From the NCBI GenBank assembly GCA_016711125.1, contig JADJTQ010000005.1:620001-684000 (forward strand): DNA of 64,000 nt, given 5' to 3'. The notes under the pieces were generated by a model. It made no database searches, was not told the DNA's origin, and was given only the letters and a program-made list of their open reading frames with translations. Position numbers and translations under genes: made by a program. Origin of the DNA: Saprospiraceae bacterium. Lineage in GTDB: Bacteria; Bacteroidota; Bacteroidia; Chitinophagales; Saprospiraceae. Of the stretch, positions 38,923 to 48,142 are shown piece by piece. Each line of letters starts with the position of its first letter. The first letter of the stretch is position 1.

Positions 38923-39098
38923 TTCTTTTCGATTTTTAAAAGCTTTAGATAGATGGCGAAACCAAGAATAGAAGGTACCCAGAGGCCTATGAAAATAGCT
39001 GCCTCCTGCTCTCCCGAAAACCACATGACTTCAGATACAACTAAAGACAAGAATGCCAGTAAAAGCATCGTAAGATCGACCTTACTCAAATTTTTCAT
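38919..39098 (-). CDS. Small two-helix membrane protein, 59 aa
   Basis: Starts MKNLSKVDLTMLLLAFLSLV at ATG 39098 and has two hydrophobic stretches separated by FSGEQEAA, ending KLLKIEKK. A longer upstream reading from 39152 would extend into the IS terminal repeat and is unlikely. It is the first gene of a coupled pair with 38806-38922. The IS element begins only 22 bp upstream of its ATG and has probably replaced its native promoter. Confidence 0.65.
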   Translation of the reverse strand: MKNLSKVDLTMLLLAFLSLVVSEVMWFSGEQEAAIFIGLWVPSILGFAIYLKLLKIEKK

Positions 39099-39120
39099 GA
39101 TTTTTATTCGTGTTTTTGTG

Positions 39121-40474
39121 ACAATGGTTCGCGGGGTTAGATGGGGACACATTATGAATAAATCATATATATAAAAGGTAAATGCGTATATTGTAGAGTC
39201 TCAAGATTACTACAAAATGAAAACTACAAACGCATTTACCCAAGGCGTAAGCCTTATAAGTACAATATTAAATAAAATGCCAGGATTAATGAATGGCGAC
39301 GCCGGTTTATTGTAGAGACATTTATGCTTTTTTAAGCATACGAGGCCGGATTAATTTCTTACAACTGGCAAGATATGGTAAGTACCATGAAAGTACCTAT
39401 CGAATGGGATTTGAGCGAGACTTTGACTTTTTAACCTTCAATATTTTATTGGTGGAGCAATATTGTGGAGCGAATTGTATTCTGGGTTTTGATCCAACCT
39501 ATCTGAATAAGAGTGGTAAGCATACCCAGGAATCGGTTACTTTTATAGCGGAACAGCCGGAAAGCATAAGCGGGGCTTGGAAATAGCGGGAATAGCGGTG
39601 GTCGATGTAGATCAGAATACGGCCTACCATTTGGAAGCGATTCAAACACCGAGTGCCCGGAAATCCACCTTGGAGGATGGCCAGAGTATTGTGGATCACT
39701 ATGCGAACATCATTGTCTCAAGATCAGCCCAGTTAAGTAAGCTCAGTACGATATTGGCCGTGGATGCCTATTTCACTAAGAGGAAATTCATAGATCCGAT
39801 CTGTGAGAAGACGGATTTAAATATTGTGGGTCGATTGAGAGAGGATGCGAATCTTCGCTATTTATATAATGGAAGGCAAACAGGTAGCAAAGGCCGGCCG
39901 AAACAGTATGCTGGTAAAATCAACGTGAAACAAATCGATAAACGGCGGGTAACCCAAGAATACGAAGATGATGACGTGCGAATCCATGCCGCGGTGGTTA
40001 ATAGTGTTGGTCTGAAGCGCAATGTAAAACTCTGCTATGTAGAATTCCTGAATACCACTGGGGAAGTAAATACTACGAAGATGTTCTTCAGTACGGATAT
40101 CATTATGACGGGGCTTGCCATCCTGTGTGCTTACCGAGCCAGGTTTCAAATGGAATTCAATTTTAGAGATTCAAAACAATTTACAGGACTACAGAATAGT
40201 CAAGCAAGAAGTAAAAAGAAAATACATTTTCATGTAAACGCCGCGCTAACCACAGCATCAATTGGCAAATGTATTCAACGGAATGGGTTGAAAAGAAGTC
40301 TTCGATTAACCTATTCGATCTCTGATTTGACCACCGAATTATTCAACCATAATCTATTAAAAAGAATATTATCAATCTATCCAATTGACGCAAACATTAA
40401 AATAAATGATAATGTGATCAGATTAGTCCTGGATTATGGCAAAATCGCAGCCTGATAAGGTCACGAACCATTGT
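39121..40474 (+). mobile_element. IS4-superfamily insertion sequence
   Basis: An 11-bp terminal inverted repeat, ACAATGGTTCG at 39121-39131 and CGAACCATTGT at 40464-40474, brackets a single DDE transposase. Flanking GTG triplets (39118-39120, 40475-40477) could be a 3-bp target duplication. The terminal repeat is short for IS4 elements, so the ends are provisional. The left side also contains an inverted pair, GGTAAATGCG (39177-39186) and CGCATTTACC (39231-39240). Confidence 0.75.
39217..40455 (+). pseudogene. IS4-type DDE transposase, frameshifted
   Basis: The natural start is ATG at 39217 (MKTTNAFTQGVSLISTILNK). The frame shifts near 39296, near 39320 (a T run) and near 39530 (CCC for CCCC), after which the long ORF 39577-40455 runs to the end. 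Catalytic residues are in LGFDPTYLNKSGKH (first Asp), LAVDAYFTKRKF (second Asp) and YRARFQMEFNFRDSK. The last fits Y-2-R-3-E-6-K, the IS4-superfamily signature. Restored length is about 413 aa. It may be active if the indels are errors. Confidence 0.85.
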
Positions 40475-41576
40475 GTGATGCACTAATGATAAACTCAGCA
40501 GGACGAAAAAGGTTCAGAGAATGAACGCCAAATTTACTACCATTTTCTTCATGGTGCTGGTAGTGCAGTTGAATGGATGCTATCATTTGAAACCCACTTT
40601 CTACCATGCGTTAATTTCATTGCAATGATCCTGACTTTTTCAGATCAATCCGGAAGGTTGCCTGGCCAGCCAACGGACAACAAGTTTTTGTAATTACCAA
40701 TCATGACCTAAGAAATAGGTCAACGTAATTTGCTTGGCACGCAATTTGTAATTCATTGCTACGAACACAAATTCGTAATTACTATTAAAAGCAGTAGTTA
40801 TGAACAATTCTCTTCTATTAATTTCTAAATCAGATCTCTCTTATAAGGGGATTTTGGTTCTTTTCCATTTTTTCACACTTTTTGTTACGGTTCGGAATGT
40901 CCAGGCCCTTAGAATTTGCTCGGTAGACATTGGATCTCCCTAAGCACAGTCTCTGAATATCTAAAAACTACTCTGCTTTTCTTTGAGAAGGTAACATTAT
41001 AATTATCATTTTGAGGATTTCGGCAATTCGTTTGAGTTGGATGGACGTGGTATATCCTCTATCTATCAATCTTTGAAGCAACTCTTTGAAGAAAGCGAAA
41101 ATTAAGGATATTGGACTATAGCATCTGAAACTGCTGTGGTGGGTTTAGTATTAACCGAGATAACATTGATCAGTATCTCACATAATTTCTGATGGATCGG
41201 TAGTCGAATTTCATAAGTTATTACATGGATTTATCACTGGTATCGCCCATTTCCTCTGGATGTCTATGAATATATGTGATCTGATATAATCAGAGAATAT
41301 TCTTGTTTCGTAATCAATTCTAGACGTATAGTTGTGCCGACGATTCTTTGGACAAATCGCTTGATGTCGTAAAATGATTCAAGTTTAAGCTCAATTTAAC
41401 AAGTAGTATACAACATTGCTTCTCGGTCATATATTTCGACCAAGAAAACAACTTGTCTCAGAAAACTTAGATCCCAACAAATTGAATACAAGTAAACCTG
41501 GGGCTACTGGGGCGCAGGGTTTGTTAAATCTTTGGTCCATTGGTAACACTAAAATCTATTGCCCAAATCTTTATAA
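40456..41576. other. Long gene-poor region right of the IS element
   Basis: 1,121 bp. The first 20 bp hold the right IS end. A short ORF at 40521-40628 is listed separately. The remainder is AT-rich, has no long ORF and no repeat I can recognise, and looks like eroded intergenic DNA. Confidence 0.45.
40521..40628 (+). CDS. Possible truncated lipoprotein, 35 aa
   Basis: ATG-initiated peptide beginning MNAKFTTIFFMVLVVQLNGC, a good lipoprotein signal with Cys at residue 20, then only 15 more residues before a TGA. It is either a tiny lipoprotein or the 5' remnant of a larger gene. I see no continuation in other frames. Confidence 0.3.
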   Translation: MNAKFTTIFFMVLVVQLNGCYHLKPTFYHALISLQ

Positions 41577-42599
41577 ATGAAAGGAATTTTATTACAACTA
41601 ACCCTTTTCATGGCGTTAATTCCGTTATGCAGAGTTACTGCTCAAGGTTGTTTGATGACACCGGAAATGATTGTATCAGATCCCCCTTTTAATCCGGCTA
41701 ATCTTGAGTTTTCGAAAATGCCGCTCGACCGCTGTTTGACCATTTATGCCGAGACAGACTATTTTACTTATCTGGCATTTGGTGGAGATAAGGCAGCAGT
41801 GGCTAATTGGCTAAAAGCGATATATGAACAGGTGGCCTTGATATACGCCGCTGAAAATGTGACCATTTCATTGGCCAGTTACTATATCCCAGATACGTCC
41901 GGTGGTTGGTCAGACGGTTTATCAGCAATCGATCTGATGTATCAGTTTGGAGGAGTTGTTAAAGAGGAAGCCAATGGCAGAGTAAAGATGTTTATAACGC
42001 GAAGAATTTTAGGGGGTGGAAATGCATGGCAAAATGAATTGTGCATGAATTCTAGACCGGCCAATGTAGTTAATTACACTGGAGGGTATCGGGGACCCTA
42101 TGCGGTTTGTGGAAATATGACGGCTCACGTTACTCCAATTTCGGAAAGTGATTTTAGCTGGAATATTCAGGTGGTGAGTCATGAACTGGGACATGTGATC
42201 GGACTTAAACACACTCATTCATGTAGTTACGGGCCTAATTTTGACATGGCTGTAGATAATTGTTATACACAGCAAGGTGGATCGTGCGATGTAATCACTC
42301 CGGTAGAAAATAGTACCATCATGAGCTATTGTCACTTTACATCGCTGGGAATAAGTTTTGAAGCAGGATTTGGCACCTATCCAGGCAACCAGTTAAGGGC
42401 GGCAATAATGAATGCTTCTTGTCTGGTTATGGATGAGATGGCCATTTTAACCGGAGAATTAAATGGAATTATCGCTGCCGATAGCATCATACTTTCAGAT
42501 GTACAGGCGACAAATCTAATATTGAAGGCAAATACCCTCACGATTGAGACTGGGGAGTTGTATGCCACGTTTGAAGTAATGAACTCGGGATGTCAGTAG
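41577..42599 (+). CDS. Secreted metzincin zinc protease
   Basis: 340 aa with a signal peptide ending near RVTAQ. The zinc site HELGHVIGLKH at about residue 202 fits HExxHxxGxxH, and IMSYCHF about 40 residues later supplies the Met-turn. The cysteine-rich stretch between them (CSYGPNFDMAVDNC) may form disulfides. The C-terminus (SDVQATNLILKANTLTIETG) resembles the short beta-rich tail of secreted Bacteroidota proteins rather than the standard type IX domain. Substrates are unknown. Confidence 0.85.
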   Translation: MKGILLQLTLFMALIPLCRVTAQGCLMTPEMIVSDPPFNPANLEFSKMPLDRCLTIYAETDYFTYLAFGGDKAAVANWLKAIYEQVALIYAAENVTISLASYYIPDTSGGWSDGLSAIDLMYQFGGVVKEEANGRVKMFITRRILGGGNAWQNELCMNSRPANVVNYTGGYRGPYAVCGNMTAHVTPISESDFSWNIQVVSHELGHVIGLKHTHSCSYGPNFDMAVDNCYTQQGGSCDVITPVENSTIMSYCHFTSLGISFEAGFGTYPGNQLRAAIMNASCLVMDEMAILTGELNGIIAADSIILSDVQATNLILKANTLTIETGELYATFEVMNSGCQ

Positions 42600-42722
42600 T
42601 AGTATGCTGGCTTTAGCAAAACCCAGATTAAGGACCATGAGGATCTTTCAAAACTATTCGTACTACTTCACTTAGCCAGAGAAGTTTATCTTTAAGTCAA
42701 AATCATAAGTAGATTAACCATC

Positions 42723-43827
42723 ATGAAAAAAACAACATTTCAGCTCTCCTTAGCAGTATCGTTTCTAATATCAAGCTTCGCATTACTTGCGCAAGGCACC
42801 CATCATGATCATGAACATGGGGCTCATAGCCATGATCACATCAAGTCGGCATCGGCTAACCATCAAACAAAACTCGTGACAGGCCAGGGTGAGTTTATTT
42901 TTTCGTGGGATGAAGAATTGACGGCCCACTTTCCCAGTGATGCAGCAGAGTTTGAGGCAGCCATGCATGGAGGTTTTAATGAAGACCCGCAAACCGGAAT
43001 CGTATATACAGGTATCCCAGGCTATGGTCTCTGTACGATCAGCCCGGATCTTAAAAATGGACACGCTTGGGTACCGATGAACGCTTGAAAGACAACATTC
43101 ATGGTATCGTTTTTTTTCGTCCACAACTCAAAAAATATCTCGCTGTGGCACAGGAAGGCAAGAGAGTGCTTGTGCTTAACATCGACGGGACCATCGTCAG
43201 TGATCTGGTGAAACCCATCGGTCGGGAATTTGAGTTTGAACCGGCCAACGATTTCTTTTCATCGCCCGAAAGCAATTTTGGGGTGACCGATGTTACTTAT
43301 TTAGATGGAATTATTTATGCATCGACTGGCTATTCAAAAGGTGATTTTATTTTGACCATTGAAGAAAAGGAAGGTTCCTGGAACTGGGGAAGACTTGCCT
43401 GGGGAGGTAAAGGTGATGAGCCGGGACAATTTCAAACAGCCCATGGTGTGTATGCACATGACGGTCATATATTGGTAGCCAATCGGGCCGCCGGTCAAGT
43501 GGTGAAATTTACCAAGGGTGGCAAATTTGTCGAACTATTTAGAGACATTCCCGAAAAAAGTCTGGTTTGCAATGTATCATATAAGGATGAACACTATTTC
43601 TTTAATGCATTGCAGGCCATCGGCACCAAAAGTCTGCACCGATTTATGCCCATACCGGAGAAAGGTTGCTGTCCACAATTGTGCCCGGGGATTTGAATAT
43701 TCCCATTTTAACCAATATTCATCATGTTTGGCCCCACACTGTGAAGTCAGGTGATGGATCGATGCAGTTGTATCTACTGGTTCACGGATGGAACAAGGGT
43801 AAATTTGCCGTCTTAAAGTTGGAATAG
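42723..43827 (+). pseudogene. Exported NHL-like beta-propeller protein, frameshifted twice
   Basis: Three frames form one protein of about 368 aa. 42723-43088 has a signal peptide (FALLAQG) and a His/Asp-rich patch (THHDHEHGAHSHDH) that could bind metal. 43067-43696 carries propeller-like strands (AVAQEGKRVLVLNIDGTIV, GQFQTAHGVYAHDGHILVAN). The last frame, IYAHTGERLLSTIVPGDLN, ends at TAG 43825-43827. Frame changes near 43070 and 43645 are both consistent with single-base deletions. The role is unknown. Confidence 0.65.
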
Positions 43828-44199
43828 TGGATTAAAGACATCTTCACAAAGTTAGGTTTTTTGCAGTTTTGCTTGCTTGCAGTCCGCTAAAGCTGAGGAT
43901 TTCTGACTCTGAATAGAAGGGAGGTAATCCATAGATCGTGCTAACTATCGAAATCTATTAATCTTCATGATTTAAATTAAAAGCACAATATTAAGTTAAC
44001 GAGACTTCACTCCAGCTGATTCATTTACCGAAATAGAGAAGTCAAAAGATTTATTCTTACTTTTCATTTCTTGATCTAACTGAGAGGTATTTTAACGATT
44101 TGGCTTAATGTAACCCGAATTCGTAGATTATTATAGTGAGTACGTAAATACATTCCAGAACTTATATTATTTTCAGGGAATACTCATCCTATTTCAACC
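43828..44199. other. Intergenic region, nothing seen
   Basis: 372 AT-rich bp between two plus-strand genes; no ORF, hairpin or repeat identified. Confidence 0.5.
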
Positions 44200-45171
44200 G
44201 TGCTTTGTATGGATCGACGAGCTTTTATTGAAAATAGTTTAGCAATTCCCCTCATGCCCTCTATGAAGTACCGCACTTTTGTATCTGATGAGGAAATGGT
44301 CATCGAAAAAGCTCAGGAGGGGAAGCCCCATAAGGGAAAAGTATTGGCTGCTGTACAGCCACATTGCGACGACATACCCCTTTTTGCGGGCGGTACCGTG
44401 GCCAAACTCATAGCAGAAGGATATACGGGATACCTTATACGTACCAGCAATGATGATCACGCCGGCAAGGGAGCAACAGTTGGTGAAGTCGTACGCAATA
44501 ATGAAATCGATAATGAGGGAGTGGCTCAGGTTCTGGGACTTAGTAAAACTTACGATCTAGGGTATCGAAACCACCGTATGGATAATATGAGTATCATCGA
44601 ATTGAGGGCCAGGCTCATTTACCTGATTCGCATGTCGAAGATCGATACCGTCATCAGTTATGATCCTTGGGGTCACTATGAAGAAAATCCGGATCACTAT
44701 GTGACCGCACGTGCGGTGGAGGCGGCTTGCTGGATGGCTGGTGGAAAGTGGGATTATCCGGAGCATATGGATGCGGGATTAGCCCCGCATGCGGTGTCTG
44801 AAAAATACTACTTCGCAAGAGGCCCACAACTGGTAAATCGGATCGTGGATATTTCCACTCACATCGAAGAGAAAATTGATGCTAATAGGGTGAATATTAC
44901 CCAGGGACCTGCCGGAGATGCTGGCTCCATCTTGCTTGAAAAACTAAGAGCCGAGGGTAAGACATTAAGCATATTAGGTGACAATGCTGAAGCAGCCAAT
45001 CGGAACTATATTCAGCATTTTGTAATGGACCACGACTCTGAGTTTTTGCGTGGTATCCAGTCCGATCGAATTTTGGGCGAAAAGTATGGATTAGGTTGGG
45101 CAGAAGGTTTTCATTATGTCGGGCCGCGAAAATCGAAACTGCCCCAATATATTGATGAGCATGGAAAGTGA
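44200..45171 (+). CDS. PIG-L/LmbE-family deacetylase, exported
   Basis: 323 aa. MDRRAFIENS from residue 4 is a Tat-like start. The zinc motif reads VQPHCDDIPLFAGGT, a variant of the usual A-H-P-D-D-E, and a distal ligand region, YDPWGHYEENPDHYVTAR, supplies the second His. Family members hydrolyse N-acetyl groups from amino sugars or conjugates. With glycan-related genes upstream, removal of acetyl groups from a sugar is plausible but unproved. Confidence 0.85.
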   Translation: MLCMDRRAFIENSLAIPLMPSMKYRTFVSDEEMVIEKAQEGKPHKGKVLAAVQPHCDDIPLFAGGTVAKLIAEGYTGYLIRTSNDDHAGKGATVGEVVRNNEIDNEGVAQVLGLSKTYDLGYRNHRMDNMSIIELRARLIYLIRMSKIDTVISYDPWGHYEENPDHYVTARAVEAACWMAGGKWDYPEHMDAGLAPHAVSEKYYFARGPQLVNRIVDISTHIEEKIDANRVNITQGPAGDAGSILLEKLRAEGKTLSILGDNAEAANRNYIQHFVMDHDSEFLRGIQSDRILGEKYGLGWAEGFHYVGPRKSKLPQYIDEHGK

Positions 45172-45816
45172 AGCAATTATTTGCATTCCACATCCATACC
45201 CAATCCGCCAGATCACCAGAAGTGTTATTATAAATGCGCAATCTTGCCAGGGGAGCAAATTGAAGGGAATTGATCATTCAATGCTACATCCTATAAAAAG
45301 ATTATCATTTCTGATTACTAATGCATTTCTCTCCAAAATGTAGTCAAGGACAAACTTTTACGAACCCCGGGTGAAAAATTCGTGATTGTGAAAGTTATTT
45401 CCGACACCCATTTTCCTCCGGAAATCAATGGTCCGACGGGAGGAGGTCCTGGGGTATCTTCATAGGTAAATCGTATGTGGGCGTTATTGACATCCCAGTC
45501 TTAAGCGGTCAGACTTATTGATGAGATATAGAAGATAAGTATACTAAAAGCGAGAAGAGTTGTTTTTATCTGATGTTGTTTTGTTTTGAATAGTATAAGT
45601 TAGGGGTTATTCCAGAATTATTTAACCAGGTGGCAGTATTTTGACTCAGTACTGAGACTAAAGAGGTAGAAGTACAAGAAATTTTACAAAAAATACCACT
45701 TGCCCTTGCGTCTTGATTTAAATTAATGTAAATTGACATTATCAAAATAACATGAAGCCCAGTTAATTTTATAGACAGCTAAGGATGTTTAGCTATTAAT
45801 TTATAACCTATTAGAT

Positions 45817-45903
45817 ATGACTCCACCAGCAACGCAATTGGCAAAAGGAATTTGCTCTTTTTGCCACAAAATCAAGAACGGTTTCGAGGGAATTTTTCGT
45901 TAG
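45817..45903 (+). CDS. Candidate 28-aa peptide with CxxCH
   Basis: ATG to TAG, beginning MTPPATQLAKGICSFCHKIK. The CSFCH core could bind heme or metal, but at this length chance is likely. It lies 115 bp before a strong terminator hairpin, which is why I record it: the unit may be a short mRNA or a small RNA. Confidence 0.3.
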   Translation: MTPPATQLAKGICSFCHKIKNGFEGIFR

Positions 45904-46017
45904 AAAACTGGTGAATGTCTGTGCAAATAAAGAAACAGCATCACAACAAAAAATTGATAAATAATAATATCGAAATCCTGATTAGGTAATTCATCTGATC
46001 AATCTTTCGAAATCGTT

Positions 46018-46056
46018 AAAAAACAGGTATAGATGTAGCATTTATACCTGTTTTTT
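46018..46056 (+). terminator. Very strong Rho-independent terminator
   Basis: AAAAAACAGGTATA (46018-46031) and TATACCTGTTTTTT (46043-46056) form a perfect 14-bp stem with an 11-nt loop and a T6 tail. It has no annotated gene within 800 bp upstream except the 28-aa ORF, implying an unannotated transcript on the plus strand. It would also work on the minus strand. Confidence 0.75.
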
Positions 46057-46109
46057 GATATCCGATTGAATAGTAAAAAGCGACTGATTAGTTTTACCTA
46101 ACCCCTTAG

Positions 46110-46420
46110 ATTTGTGAGATTTTTCACGAAGATACCACTCACAGAGATTAGATAGTCACTGCATAACTTCATGAGCCTTTGTGCTTTAGTGGGAAACCAA
46201 ACTGGTCAATTTTGAGATTACGCGCTAAGGCACTGGGCATTTACTCAGAGATCATGGTCACAAGCTTAGCTTGGTGAACTTTTGAGCCCTGGTGGGAAAA
46301 CCAAACTGGTCAATTAAAGGAGCTTTCCCAAGAAGGCACTAAGTACACAAAGGACATTGTTACAAGCTCGTTATGGTGGTCTCTTGTGTTTCGGTGGGAA
46401 AAAGCTTTCTTATGTTATTC
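46110..46420. repeat. Cluster of imperfect palindromic intergenic repeats
   Basis: About three units of roughly 103 bp. GGGAAACCAAACTGGTCAAT occurs at 46191-46210 and, with one extra A, at 46294-46314. Each unit pairs a GGCACTAAG-like arm with a GTGTTT(C/A)GGTGGGAA-like arm. A related cluster lies at about 51245-51530, so this is a dispersed family. Confidence 0.6.
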
Positions 46421-46496
46421 GATTTACCATGAAGTAAAATTTGCAGGTCCAAACCTATGATGCTTTCAGCTGTTTCATTTCTGTCAGGCTAAAGGT

Positions 46497-46504
46497 TACT
46501 TTTG
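46497..46504 (+). promoter_or_regulatory. -7 box TACTTTTG for mqnE
   Basis: Matches TAnnTTTG and lies 20 bp before the mqnE ATG. A TTTC at 46472-46475, about 21 bp upstream, is a near-match to the -33 TTTG element. Confidence 0.5.
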
Positions 46505-46524
46505 TCACTTAAAGATCGAAGATT

Positions 46525-47703
46525 ATGATTGCGGAAAGGATTCTGATTGAAAAGACATTGACAAAACAGGCGAAAGACATTGCAGATAAAGTTTTTTCGG
46601 GTGGACGGATAAGCAGCGAAGATTGTATCTACCTGTTTAATGAAGCCGATCTTTCAATGGTGGGTATGCTGGCCAACCATATTCGAAATAACAAACACGG
46701 CAAAAGAACTTACTTCAATCGAAACTTTCACATTGAGCCAACAAATGTTTGCATATACACGTGTTCATTCTGTTCTTACTCCAGACTTATTAAGAAAAGA
46801 GAAGAAGGCTGGGAGTATTCTCATGATGAGATCATGGACATCGTAAAGAGTTATGATGAAAAACCAGTTACAGAAGTCCACATCGTGGGTGGTGTGCTAC
46901 CTCAATATGATGTCTCATTTTATGAAAACCTCTTTCAGGCAATCAAAGCACATCGACCGGACTTACATGTTAAGGCGCTAACTCCTGTCGAATATCACTA
47001 TATTTTCAAGAAGGAGAAAATCAGTTATAAAGAAGGTATGGCTCGTATGAAAGAGGCAGGTTTGGATTCTTTGCCTGGGGGAGGAGCGGAGATTTTTCAT
47101 CCGGAAATTCGTGAACAAATAGCTGGAGATAAATGTACTGGCGATCAATGGCTGCAGATTCATGAAATCTGGCACCAACTTGGAGCCAGATCGAATGCCA
47201 CGATGCTTTACGGCCATATCGAAAAGTATGAGCACCGGGTACATCACCTTGAGCAATTGCGCAAGCTGCAGGATCGTACAGGAGGTTTTCAAACCTTCAT
47301 TCCGCTAAAATTTCGAAATAAGGGAAACCAAATGTCACACTTGGCCGAAGTTTCGGTCATCGAAGACCTGAAAAATTATGCCATCAGCCGGATTTACCTG
47401 GACAATTTTGACCACATAAAGGCTTATTGGCCGATGATCGGACGTACCGTTGCTCAAATGTCTCTATCTTTTGGGGTCGATGACGTCGATGGTACTATTG
47501 ACGATACCACCAAAATTTATTCGATGGCAGGCTCCGAAGAGCAAAATCCTGCGCTGTCAACCGCTGAGCTTGTTAAACTAATCCGAAGTGTCGGTCTGCA
47601 ACCTATCGAACGTGATACCCTTTATCATGTTGTCAATGATTTCTCAAGTTCACAGTTTGAGGAAGATGGATTGAATGGTTACCTTTCATTACCTGTTGTA
47701 TAG
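46525..47703 (+). CDS. mqnE: Aminofutalosine synthase
   Basis: 392-aa radical-SAM enzyme of the futalosine menaquinone pathway, joining 3-(1-carboxyvinyloxy)benzoate to SAM-derived adenosine to make 6-amino-6-deoxyfutalosine. The cluster motif CIYTCSFCSYSR (Cx3Cx2C) is at about residues 76-87, followed by the EVHIVGG strand and LPGGGAEIFHP, which are typical of MqnE. FQTFIPLKFRNKGN near residue 260 fits too. Its partner mqnA is 440 bp downstream on the same strand, separated by repeat DNA. Confidence 0.95.
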   Translation: MIAERILIEKTLTKQAKDIADKVFSGGRISSEDCIYLFNEADLSMVGMLANHIRNNKHGKRTYFNRNFHIEPTNVCIYTCSFCSYSRLIKKREEGWEYSHDEIMDIVKSYDEKPVTEVHIVGGVLPQYDVSFYENLFQAIKAHRPDLHVKALTPVEYHYIFKKEKISYKEGMARMKEAGLDSLPGGGAEIFHPEIREQIAGDKCTGDQWLQIHEIWHQLGARSNATMLYGHIEKYEHRVHHLEQLRKLQDRTGGFQTFIPLKFRNKGNQMSHLAEVSVIEDLKNYAISRIYLDNFDHIKAYWPMIGRTVAQMSLSFGVDDVDGTIDDTTKIYSMAGSEEQNPALSTAELVKLIRSVGLQPIERDTLYHVVNDFSSSQFEEDGLNGYLSLPVV

Positions 47704-47860
47704 TTGAATTTTTTTGACACATGAACCAAAACTAAGACCCCTAAATCCCCTATTAGGGTCCTATAAGGGGACTTCATCTGGAGCTATTAAATAGGCATTT
47801 GGTGATGTGATCAAAGGCCGGTTCTCCCCCTACAGAGCTTATCCCACTGGAAGCGGGAGG

Positions 47861-47912
47861 AGTCAGACGCTGTCCTCCTGAGGCAGTAGCCTCCCAGTCA
47901 GACGCTGTCCTC
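47861..47912. repeat. 17-bp direct repeat, 35-bp period
   Basis: AGTCAGACGCTGTCCTC occurs at 47861-47877 and 47896-47912. The intervening 18 bp (CTGAGGCAGTAGCCTCCC) contains a small GAGGC...GCCTC palindrome. Only two copies, so it is not a CRISPR. Confidence 0.6.
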
Positions 47913-48091
47913 TGGAGCCCGTAGCTTCTAGGCGGAGGAGCTCGCCCATAGCTTCCCCGATCAACGAAGTCTTGACCAAATTGATAGCGTCGGGTCGAGT
48001 TGTGTCAATCCACTTGAATTAATGACCTTAAATTATCTCGGTAGTACAATCGTGTTATAGATGGGCCACCTCGACTCAAATTGGAAAAAAC

Positions 48092-48099
48092 TATCTTTG
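48092..48099 (+). promoter_or_regulatory. -7 box TATCTTTG for mqnA
   Basis: Matches TAnnTTTG, 43 bp before the mqnA ATG. No clear -33 element. Confidence 0.45.
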
Positions 48100-48142
48100 G
48101 CCGCTCAAACTTTAAATTGCTATCGGTGTTGTAAGTAAAAAT

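Larger units (their letters stand above)
45172..46496. other. Long gene-poor region with terminator and repeats
   Basis: 1.3 kb with no long ORF. It contains a possible 28-aa ORF (45817-45903), a very strong hairpin (46018-46056) and a repeat cluster (about 46110-46420), each listed separately. The first 600 bp show only short open frames. Confidence 0.5.
47704..48142. other. Intergenic region with a short direct repeat
   Basis: 439 bp between mqnE and mqnA. It contains a 17-bp direct repeat (listed separately) in a GC-richer patch at about 47850-47960. No ORF. Confidence 0.5.

Noticed and set aside
45340..45471. Short open frame reading KVISDTHFPPEINGPTGGG
   Set aside because: Vaguely resembles part of a molybdopterin dehydrogenase but has no flanking homology or start; too short to support a pseudogene call.
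47861..47912. CRISPR array
   Set aside because: Only two 17-bp copies with an 18-bp spacer, no third repeat and no cas genes anywhere in the window.
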